Positions 1 to 5,062 of a DNA stretch of 5,062 nt are shown one piece after another. Each line of letters begins with the position of its first letter. Within the stretch, counting starts at the first letter, position 1. The translations under genes and the position numbers were made by a program. Source of the DNA: JAEUSG01 sp964590225 (GTDB lineage Bacteria; Fibrobacterota; OXYB2-FULL-49-7; JAEUSG01); the NCBI GenBank assembly GCA_964590225.1, contig CAZPWS010000089.1, forward strand, positions 1-5,062, in the 5' to 3' direction. The notes beneath the pieces are model-generated. The model made no database searches. It saw only the letters and a program-made list of their open reading frames with translations, and was not told the origin of the DNA.

Positions 1-1453
1 CTACAGAGTACCCGCTGTCATGTATTGCCCAAAAAAGGGTATCCGTACTCTTTGTAAAAAAGATGGCGGTTACCATAGAATCATTGAGTAGAAAAGGCGA
101 GGAAAGCTCTATATTAATAAAGTCAAGAAAACCATCTCTCTTTGAGTTAAAACCATAATCCTGAAGTGTTTGCAAGTATCTGATATATCTAACAGAGTCT
201 GAAGTAGGATTATTAGCAACGGCATCGACAGGAAGTCCCAGAACTGTTTGAAGAACATATTCCACTTCGCCTCTATTTGATACAGGATCTGCAACCCATT
301 CATGCGTACTCATTTTTTTTACGCCGACAATTGGAATCACCTGAATTGAACAACGCTGGATAACCTGTGCGCCAATTAAGGGGGTAAAGACAAATGATAT
401 TTTTGATATTCCGCCACTCTCATTTCCAGTTCTTGTATAGATATGTCTGTGCCTAATAGACATGAAACCGTTTGTATCAATAGCTGAGCCGGTTATTACC
501 CTTTCAACAGATGGCGAGGTGTAATCGCTACTATTTGTATCGAGCCTGTTTCCAAATCTATCAAAGAGCGAGACTTCATAACTTACTCTTCCGCTCGATA
601 AATCACTACCAAAAGAGGTTATTTTATCAAGTGAAGGACGAATAGTCGTACCACTTTTGTAAACAACCATAGAATCTGCTCTACCGGCCTTTACGGTAAG
701 CCACGCCGTATCTCCCCAAGAAACAAAATCCATTTTACTGCGTCTGAACTGTGTTAGAACAACTAATTTATTAGATCCCGAAACTTTTGTTGGAATGATC
801 CCTAATGATGCCAACGAAACCTTTGAATAAGGAATATTCTCCCTGCTAATTGTCAATAAAGATCCCGTTGAAAGCAGCAGTTCATTTTCCGCAGCGTAGA
901 TTGAAATAGAGTCTGGAAGACGCGTAGGATCAAAAACGGTATCGCCACGAGAATCAAAAAATTCAAGATTGAAATGAAAAGTGTCTCCAGCAGTTAGAAA
1001 GGTATCTGATTTGAGTAGCACCACTCTTGACACAAACGGTGGTTTAACTGTAATTACAACCGTATCACTCAGTAAATTGGGTTCACTTCCGTAGGTTGCT
1101 ATAACCGTATCAAGCGTTACGCCCTTACTGGCATTTAATCGTAATATTGCGTGAACAGGAAAAGAGGTCTCGCTAAAGGCTGTCCCATTTGTAAGTCGCC
1201 ACGAAACAGGGACATTTCGAATTTCTCCGGTACTTATTTCTCTTACCTGTGCAATAAAGCTAACGGTGTCAACAAGTGCATCGAAAACAATGACACGGCC
1301 ATTGGGTATTACACTACCGGGAAAATGGATGTTTCCGAGTGTATCCATAACTGGCGTTGGAGAGGCAGGATCAGGGGCGATGACAAGGTTATCGTATAGC
1401 TGACAATAAGCACTTGTAACAACCAATACTGTTAAAATTAATAAAAGGCGCAT
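1..1453 (-). CDS. Exported Ig-like-domain surface protein, N-terminal part (C-terminus off the window)
   Basis: An uninterrupted minus-strand frame runs from ATG at 1453-1451 to the window edge (484 codons, no stop seen), so the gene is partial. The start is supported by an immediate signal peptide: MRLLLILTVLVVTSAYCQ, a short basic n-region, a hydrophobic core and a likely signal peptidase cut near residues 15-18. The Cys is not in a good lipobox. The rest is beta-rich with recurring Asp-Thr-Val strands (about 96, 130, 153, 170) and looks like at least three Ig-like/invasin-type sandwiches, roughly residues 26-138, 140-256 and 257-385. Two show the pattern 'aGDtf.f...ffDsrGd' or 'F.vslfDrfGN' (150-170, 290-303). 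Residues 432-450 hold a degenerate calcium-loop-like motif (N436, K438, D440-G441, D444), followed by a new beta domain. I know no specific function. A cell-surface or secreted structural or adhesive role is inferred. No clear Shine-Dalgarno precedes the start. The lineage hint (Fibrobacterota-like) is tentative. Confidence 0.85.
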   Translation of the reverse strand, partial: MRLLLILTVLVVTSAYCQLYDNLVIAPDPASPTPVMDTLGNIHFPGSVIPNGRVIVFDALVDTVSFIAQVREISTGEIRNVPVSWRLTNGTAFSETSFPVHAILRLNASKGVTLDTVIATYGSEPNLLSDTVVITVKPPFVSRVVLLKSDTFLTAGDTFHFNLEFFDSRGDTVFDPTRLPDSISIYAAENELLLSTGSLLTISRENIPYSKVSLASLGIIPTKVSGSNKLVVLTQFRRSKMDFVSWGDTAWLTVKAGRADSMVVYKSGTTIRPSLDKITSFGSDLSSGRVSYEVSLFDRFGNRLDTNSSDYTSPSVERVITGSAIDTNGFMSIRHRHIYTRTGNESGGISKISFVFTPLIGAQVIQRCSIQVIPIVGVKKMSTHEWVADPVSNRGEVEYVLQTVLGLPVDAVANNPTSDSVRYIRYLQTLQDYGFNSKRDGFLDFINIELSSPFLLNDSMVTAIFFTKSTDTLFWAIHDSGYSV

Positions 1454-1468
1454 TTTGTTTATCAAAAT
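1452..1468. repeat. Perfect 6-bp inverted repeat at the start of the secreted-protein gene
   Basis: ATTTTG (1452-1457) and CAAAAT (1463-1468) are perfect inverted copies around a TTTAT spacer. The element overlaps the start codon of the minus-strand gene and abuts the -10-like TATGAT of the plus-strand gene. It could be a small operator or a weak hairpin masking translation start, or it could be chance in AT-rich DNA. Confidence 0.3.
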
Positions 1469-1500
1469 ATGATGTAAGCGTGAGAAAGACAAGATAATTC
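1454..1500. promoter_or_regulatory. Short divergent intergenic/promoter region
   Basis: These 47 bp separate the divergently transcribed secreted-protein and HD-GYP genes, so both promoters must lie here or inside the genes. On the minus strand TTGTCT (1492-1487), a 17-nt spacer and TATTTT (1469-1464) make a weak promoter match that would give an almost leaderless message for the secreted protein. On the plus strand TATGAT (1468-1473) is a good -10-like hexamer without a recognisable -35. The matches are weak and the assignment is tentative. Confidence 0.3.
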
Positions 1501-2721
1501 ATGTCATTAAATTGTATCTTATGGTCAAATATGGAACCCTATCAAAAGCAGGTAAGCATCCTTGATGGTGCGCCAGGAATGTTTGTGGATGCTCTTGTAA
1601 CAGAAAAAGGCTTTGTCCGTTTAAGCCAACCCCTTGTTATTGAAGATAGAGAGCAGCTTAATGGTTTCGCAAAAAAGGGGGTAATCGGTCTTCTTGTTAA
1701 TATAAAAAAGGGGGTTAATCCCGAAACACTTGCAAAAGCCGCAGCTGACGATCAGTTGGTGCGGGAACAAGCGTACTACAAGGAACTTGAAAACGCCCGG
1801 GAAATTCACCTTGAAGCGACACAAATTGCCAATAGGATGCTTAAAAGCATTCGTGGTGGTGGCGATTTCCAATATCGTGTTATAAGGGATCTAACAGAAA
1901 GAATGGCAGGTAGCATTGTACGGAATGCCGATGCACTTGTAAGTTTAACCCAAATTAAAGGTACCGGAGAATACCACCCTAACCACTCGGTAAATGTTGC
2001 GATCCTTATGGCATCTATGGCGAATGACATGAGTTATAAAGGTGAAAATCTTATCGAAGTGACACTGGGAGGCTATTTGCACGATATAGGAATGATGCGC
2101 GTTCCTGAATCTATAATAAATAAACCAGGCAAGCTAACAGATAGCGAATACGCGATTATTAAAAGGCATCCTGAGTTTTCTCTGGAAATGCTAAATACCA
2201 AGGCGGGAGTTCCAGACTTAACTAAAAAGATAGCTATACAACACCACGAACGATTTAATGGTAAAGGTTATCCACTTGGGCACCAGGGAATTCGACTTCA
2301 TGAAATGGCTTTTGTGGCCGCTGTTGCCGATACTTTTGACGCGATGACAACCGACAGAGCATATAAAGAGGCATGGACACCACAAAAAGCACTCGCGACT
2401 ATTTTTCAAGGCTGTGATGCCGACTTTTCCAGAAAAACGGTAGAGCTTTTCACACGCCATCTTGGAATATTTCCGGTTGGGAGTTTTGTCCGTCTTGTAA
2501 GTGGCGAGATGGGTGTTGTAACAAGAGTTGGAAAAGGGCGTCTCTTAACCCCTAAAATCAGTATTATATTTGATGCCACAGGAAACAGACTCAGCACGCC
2601 CAATGAGATCGACCTCTACGAAAAGCAAAACAGCGCTGAAAAAGACAAGTATAAAATTGAGGTTTCCTTGAGTCCAAAGGTTTACAATGTTAACATTGCA
2701 GAATTTGTCGGAGGCAGATAA
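1501..2721 (+). CDS. DUF3391 + HD-GYP domain protein, probable cyclic-di-GMP phosphodiesterase
   Basis: A 406-residue soluble protein. Residues about 14-110 match the DUF3391 module often found before HD-GYP domains (VSILDGAPGMFVDAL and a following strand-rich part). Residues about 150-330 form the HD-GYP domain: H162 in NHSVNVAIL, H194-D195 in LHDIGMMRVP, KPGKLTDSEYAIIKRHP with H223, H248-H249-E-R then G256-Y257-P258, and D277 in ADTFDAMTTDRAY. The tail (about 335-400) is the small beta module usual in these proteins. The family hydrolyses c-di-GMP with a metal centre of His/Asp ligands. All of those ligands appear present, and Tyr at -4 from H162 suggests a two-metal rather than three-metal site. 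The oddity is Met198 where most members have the Lys of HDxGK. No response-regulator, PAS or membrane segment is fused. ATG 1501 has no clear Shine-Dalgarno, and Met11 (1531) sits just before the DUF3391 match and is an alternative start. There is no functional link to the downstream genes. Confidence 0.9.
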   Translation: MSLNCILWSNMEPYQKQVSILDGAPGMFVDALVTEKGFVRLSQPLVIEDREQLNGFAKKGVIGLLVNIKKGVNPETLAKAAADDQLVREQAYYKELENAREIHLEATQIANRMLKSIRGGGDFQYRVIRDLTERMAGSIVRNADALVSLTQIKGTGEYHPNHSVNVAILMASMANDMSYKGENLIEVTLGGYLHDIGMMRVPESIINKPGKLTDSEYAIIKRHPEFSLEMLNTKAGVPDLTKKIAIQHHERFNGKGYPLGHQGIRLHEMAFVAAVADTFDAMTTDRAYKEAWTPQKALATIFQGCDADFSRKTVELFTRHLGIFPVGSFVRLVSGEMGVVTRVGKGRLLTPKISIIFDATGNRLSTPNEIDLYEKQNSAEKDKYKIEVSLSPKVYNVNIAEFVGGR

Positions 2722-2828
2722 CCACAAGTTGGGCGCCACTGAAAAAATGAAAGATGAATGAATGCAGCGTCCCGGAAAACAGACGCGATGTACTATTGCG
2801 GAAAGAAAAGGAATACAGAAGGAGCTAA
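2722..2828 (+). other. Non-coding spacer upstream of the restriction-modification operon
   Basis: This 107-bp gap separates the HD-GYP stop from the methyltransferase start and must hold either the operon promoter or read-through from upstream. It contains GCGTC (2767-2771) and GACGC (2782-2786), a 5-bp inverted repeat around a 10-nt loop with no following T-run, so it is not a convincing terminator. I see no good sigma70 -35/-10 pair. No ORF resembling a restriction-modification controller (C protein) is present. Confidence 0.5.
2817..2824 (+). promoter_or_regulatory. Strong Shine-Dalgarno for the methyltransferase
   Basis: AGAAGGAG ends 4 nt before the ATG at 2829. It is the clearest ribosome-binding site in the window. 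It fixes the start of the methyltransferase and suggests efficient translation of the protective enzyme. Confidence 0.8.
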
Positions 2829-4118
2829 ATGGCTACATATCATAGAGTTATAAACGGCGACAGCCGCAGAATGTCGCTTATTCAAGATTCATCTGTCCAC
2901 TTGGTAATTACCTCTCCTCCTTATTGGCAGCTTAAAGATTATGGTTCTGAAAATCAAATCGGCTATCACGAGTCCTATGAACAGTATATCAACAATTTGA
3001 ATCTTGTCTGGAACGACTGCTACCGAGTTTTGCATTCTGGTTGTAGATTGTGCATAAATATAGGTGACCAATTTGCCAGAGCTGTCTATTATGGACGCTA
3101 CAAAGTTATTCCGATCCGTACCGAAATAATCAAATTCTGTGAATCGATAGGGTTCGACTATATGGGTGCAATAATTTGGCAAAAGGTCACAACTACGAAC
3201 ACCTCTGGTGGAGGGGTTCAAATGGGGTCATTTCCATATCCACGCAATGGCATTCTTAAAATCGATTATGAGTTCATTCTCACTTTTAAAAAACTTGGAG
3301 ATGCCCCTAAGCCATCCATAGAACAAAAAGAATTATCAAAGATGACGAATCAAGAATGGAATACTTTTTTTGCAGGGCATTGGAATTTTACAGGATCGAG
3401 GCAAGATAATCATATTGCTATGTTTCCAGAAGAACTTCCACGAAGGCTGATAAAAATGTTTTCGTTTGTTGAGGATACAGTTTTAGACCCATTCTTAGGA
3501 AGCGGCACAACATCATTAGCCGCAAAAAACTTAAATCGTAACTCTGTCGGATATGAGATAAATAAAGATTTTATTCCTGTAATCAAAGACAAATTGAATG
3601 CCAATCAAACCGACCTTTCTGGTACATCCTATGATTTCCTTACGGATTTTTCATCCATCGATTTTGATACTGAGATTAAAAAGCACCCCTATATTTTTAC
3701 TGACCCTCAAAAATTTGATAAGAAAATAGACCCCAAAAAACTACGGTTCGGTTCAAAAATCGATAAAAATACAGAGGAACGAGAAGAATACTTTTCTGTG
3801 AAACAGGTTTTGAGCCCCGACAAGGTAATTCTAGACAATAATTTGACCGTTAAATTATTAGGAGTAGAAGAGTCGCCAACGGCGAATGATCAAGCAATTG
3901 AATATTTAGCAAATAAAACACAAGGCCAGAAAGTTTTTTTGAAATATGATTCTGAAAAATATGACGAAAGCAATCAGATGCTTTGTTACCTCTATTTAAA
4001 AAACAAAACCTTTCTTAATGCCCACCTCATTAAAAACGGTTTGGCTGTTGCAGATAGAAACAGAAACTACAGGCTGCGAGATAAATTTATAAGACTAGAA
4101 GAGGAAGCAAATGCCTAA
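2829..4118 (+). CDS. Type II N4-cytosine DNA methyltransferase (CTAG-type) with C-terminal nuclease-like domain
   Basis: This 429-residue enzyme has two parts. Residues 1 to about 255 are an AdoMet-dependent amino-methyltransferase in the beta-class order. The catalytic motif IV TSPPYW (28-33) comes first, and SPPYW is typical of N4-cytosine enzymes. The segment GHWNF (183-187) followed by FPEELPRRLI comes before motif I DPFLGSGTT (220-228) and motif II VGYEI (240-244). After a charged linker (about 260-320), residues 320-427 resemble a staphylococcal-nuclease (thermonuclease/OB) fold: VKLLGVEESP (341-350), a mid-helix, KVFLKYDSEKYD (368-379), LCYLYLKNKTFLNAHLIKNGLA (385-406, two stretches) and a final basic helix. 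The equivalents of the nuclease catalytic Arg35, Glu43 and Arg87 appear to be Lys342, Pro350 and Gln383, so this part is probably not a nuclease. The overlapping endonuclease gene makes it the protective half of a restriction-modification pair. CTAG specificity is inferred from the partner family, not read from the sequence. Confidence 0.92.
   Translation: MATYHRVINGDSRRMSLIQDSSVHLVITSPPYWQLKDYGSENQIGYHESYEQYINNLNLVWNDCYRVLHSGCRLCINIGDQFARAVYYGRYKVIPIRTEIIKFCESIGFDYMGAIIWQKVTTTNTSGGGVQMGSFPYPRNGILKIDYEFILTFKKLGDAPKPSIEQKELSKMTNQEWNTFFAGHWNFTGSRQDNHIAMFPEELPRRLIKMFSFVEDTVLDPFLGSGTTSLAAKNLNRNSVGYEINKDFIPVIKDKLNANQTDLSGTSYDFLTDFSSIDFDTEIKKHPYIFTDPQKFDKKIDPKKLRFGSKIDKNTEEREEYFSVKQVLSPDKVILDNNLTVKLLGVEESPTANDQAIEYLANKTQGQKVFLKYDSEKYDESNQMLCYLYLKNKTFLNAHLIKNGLAVADRNRNYRLRDKFIRLEEEANA
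4101..4107 (+). promoter_or_regulatory. Shine-Dalgarno of the endonuclease gene, inside the methyltransferase gene
   Basis: GAGGAAG lies in the last codons of the methyltransferase, with its AGGA core 5 nt before ATG 4111. It favours this start over the in-frame Met9 (4135), which has no such site. Because it is buried in the upstream gene, nuclease translation is probably coupled to methyltransferase translation. Confidence 0.65.
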
Positions 4119-4806
4119 CCATCAGAAATTTTCAATGGAATTCGGCAAGAAGGAAAAAGTTCTTAACTATGCTTGCCAGACTTACCAGCTATCTCGCCCG
4201 AATAAAGTTGGGGCAGTGATGGCTCTTATTCGTGAATGTCAGCCGTCAACTATTGATGAATGGAAAGAATGGTATTTTAAAAAGGCTTTTACAGAATCAA
4301 AGAGTCCTATAAAAATAACAATCGAAAGCCTCACCGAACTCGGCCAGCGTTTATTTGAAAAAATTACTGAAGTGGTCATTCCCGAATGGACGGCGGCCTT
4401 TAGCCAGCTAACTCTCCAAGATTGTATTGATTACATTTACAACCTGACTATTAACCGGACATTCGATGGATACCTTCGTGAGAAATCCGTAGTGAATGAT
4501 GGATTGGCTCATCATTTTAAGAATGTTACCTTTGAAGAATCAGATTCAGAACTTGACCATGCCGGTGATATTGACTACATCGGTAAAGTCGGTACTCACG
4601 CTTTCGGTATTCAAATAAAACCTGTCACTGCAAAAGCGAATTTCGGCAACTATTCTACGAGCGAAAGAATGAAAGCTTCCTTTCGTGATTTCGAACACAA
4701 ATATGGCGGCAAAGTTTTCATTGTTTTTAGTCTTGATGGTGAAATTGCAAATAAAGAAATTATTGACCAAATCGCCAATGAAATTAAGAGACTCTCTTCA
4801 GAATAG
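4111..4806 (+). CDS. MjaI-family type II restriction endonuclease, predicted to cut at CTAG
   Basis: This 231-residue protein resembles the MjaI restriction-endonuclease family (Pfam RE_MjaI). I recognise the family-typical stretches LSRPNKVGAVMALIRECQP (about 28-46), DCIDYIYNLTINRTFDGY (about 109-126) and IQIKPVTAKANFGNYSTSERMKAS in two adjoining stretches (about 167-190). MjaI of Methanocaldococcus recognises CTAG, hence the predicted target. The likely metal-dependent cutting site is a PD-(D/E)xK variant: LDHAGDIDY with D153 and D155, then a strand GIQIKP with Q168-x-K170. The acidic residue before Lys is thus replaced by Gln, as in a few other restriction enzymes. The protein seems full length and intact, with a lysine/acid-rich C-terminal helix. 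It overlaps the methyltransferase by 8 nt on the same strand, a normal protective-gene-first operon. No controller gene is seen. Family assignment rests on memory of the motifs and the active-site assignment is inference. Confidence 0.85.
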   Translation: MPNHQKFSMEFGKKEKVLNYACQTYQLSRPNKVGAVMALIRECQPSTIDEWKEWYFKKAFTESKSPIKITIESLTELGQRLFEKITEVVIPEWTAAFSQLTLQDCIDYIYNLTINRTFDGYLREKSVVNDGLAHHFKNVTFEESDSELDHAGDIDYIGKVGTHAFGIQIKPVTAKANFGNYSTSERMKASFRDFEHKYGGKVFIVFSLDGEIANKEIIDQIANEIKRLSSE

Positions 4807-4928
4807 CGAGCCTTCGCCCATCCTCCGCTCTGGCTCTGAAAGACAAAAAGGGGCGCACTGCAATAAAAAAGCAACAGAGAAGAGCGCATGTGGGTGCATG
4901 GCAACATATGTAGGCCTTAAACCAAAAA

Positions 4929-4957
4929 TTGACACGGCTCAATAACAGATTCAAAAT
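4929..4957 (+). promoter_or_regulatory. Possible rightward promoter
   Basis: A consensus -35 TTGACA (4929-4934), a 17-nt spacer and CAAAAT (4952-4957, 4 of 6 to TATAAT) could drive a gene to the right of the window. The -10 match is poor and no gene start is visible, so this may be chance. Confidence 0.2.
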
Positions 4958-4969
4958 TGAAAACAAACT

Positions 4970-5016
4970 GACTTTTCGAACCCCCACCTCGGCAGGCTCG
5001 GTGCATCGGTCAAGTC
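4970..5016. repeat. GC-rich imperfect inverted repeat, probable dispersed genomic repeat
   Basis: GACTT (4970-4974) pairs with AAGTC (5012-5016), CGA (4977-4979) with TCG (5006-5008), and CACC (4985-4988) with GGTG (5000-5003), giving a bulged hairpin with the loop TCGGCAGGCTC. The GC-rich core contrasts sharply with the AT-rich DNA around it. Its minus-strand core, CACCGAGCCTGCCGAGGTG, resembles the 'gagcctgtcgaa'-type dispersed repeats I know from many Bacteroidota and other genomes. In one frame these give recurrent spurious peptides such as RCTEPAEV, and that is what the minus strand gives here. The repeat class is inferred from memory. Only one copy is visible in the window. Confidence 0.45.
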
Positions 5017-5062
5017 CTAAAAAATGTTTACACTTTATGTTTTGTTTTTTCTCCATATTGTT

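Larger units (their letters stand above)
4807..5062. other. Non-coding tail after the endonuclease gene
   Basis: No convincing gene is present in these 256 bases. Short open frames on both strands run through repeat-like DNA and lack ribosome-binding sites. Small hairpins occur just after the stop (GCGA 4806-4809 with TCGC 4814-4817; GAGCC 4808-4812 with GGCTC 4832-4836), but none is followed by a T-run, so an intrinsic terminator is not established. A GC-rich inverted-repeat element sits at 4970-5016 and is listed separately. The last about 45 bases are very T-rich. Confidence 0.6.

Noticed and set aside
1151..1399. An 82-codon plus-strand open frame with several Cys residues, superficially zinc-finger-like
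   Set aside because: It lies antisense to the start of the secreted-protein gene, whose signal peptide and beta-rich sequence are far more convincing.
2767..2786. A terminator or operator hairpin (GCGTC/GACGC) before the methyltransferase
   Set aside because: The stem is only 5 bp with a 10-nt loop and no T-run. It does not resemble a known controller-protein box well enough to claim.
2889..3221. A 110-codon minus-strand open frame
   Set aside because: It is antisense to the methyltransferase catalytic motif region and reads as a shadow, with no domain or start signal.
4806..4836. An intrinsic terminator after the endonuclease gene
   Set aside because: Short stems exist (GCGA/TCGC and GAGCC/GGCTC), but no T-run follows and the stems are small.
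4685..4945. An 86-codon plus-strand open frame overlapping the endonuclease end
   Set aside because: Most of it lies inside the endonuclease gene in another frame. It has no family-like features and no Shine-Dalgarno.
4970..5016. A tRNA or tRNA-fragment att site, because the minus strand reads GGGGGTTCGAA like a T-arm
   Set aside because: The 3' half of the T-stem does not pair, and no anticodon arm, D-arm or acceptor stem can be formed around it.
4784..5056. A 90-codon minus-strand open frame across the 3' tail
   Set aside because: It runs through the endonuclease stop region and the GC-rich repeat, giving the typical spurious repeat peptide RCTEPAEV. There is no ribosome-binding site and no recognisable domain.

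Overview
The window is moderately AT-rich bacterial DNA carrying four protein-coding genes. I see no RNA genes, CRISPR array or transposase. The best lineage clue is the minus-strand secreted protein at the left edge. It is rich in Asp-Thr-Val beta-strand stretches and carries a degenerate Asp/Asn-Gly calcium-loop-like motif, a style I associate with surface proteins of Fibrobacterota/Chitinivibrionia-type bacteria. That placement is a guess. The c-di-GMP-type gene next to it is clearly bacterial.

Layout: (1) 1-1453, minus strand: the N-terminal 484 residues of a large exported Ig-like-domain protein that runs off the left edge. (2) 1454-1500: a 47-bp divergent intergenic region with a small perfect inverted repeat touching the secreted-protein start codon. 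(3) 1501-2721, plus: a DUF3391 + HD-GYP protein, probably a cyclic-di-GMP phosphodiesterase, with Met in place of the usual Lys of the HDxGK motif. (4) 2722-2828: a non-coding spacer ending in a strong Shine-Dalgarno. (5) 2829-4118, plus: a beta-class SPPYW-type (N4-cytosine) DNA methyltransferase with a C-terminal staphylococcal-nuclease-like domain whose catalytic residues appear to be lost. (6) 4111-4806, plus: a restriction endonuclease of the MjaI family, overlapping the methyltransferase by 8 nt. (7) 4807-5062: a non-coding tail with a GC-rich inverted-repeat element that looks like a dispersed genomic repeat.

Genes 5 and 6 form a compact type II restriction-modification operon. From family knowledge (MjaI and its relatives recognise CTAG) the predicted target is CTAG, with the methyltransferase making N4-methylcytosine. 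The methyltransferase comes first, has the strong ribosome-binding site, and overlaps the nuclease gene, an order that would let modification precede cleavage. CTAG occurs only twice in the window, both times inside the 3' part of the methyltransferase gene. The secreted protein and the HD-GYP protein appear to be unrelated neighbours. The most unusual item is the nuclease-fold tail on the methyltransferase, which probably serves in binding rather than cutting.
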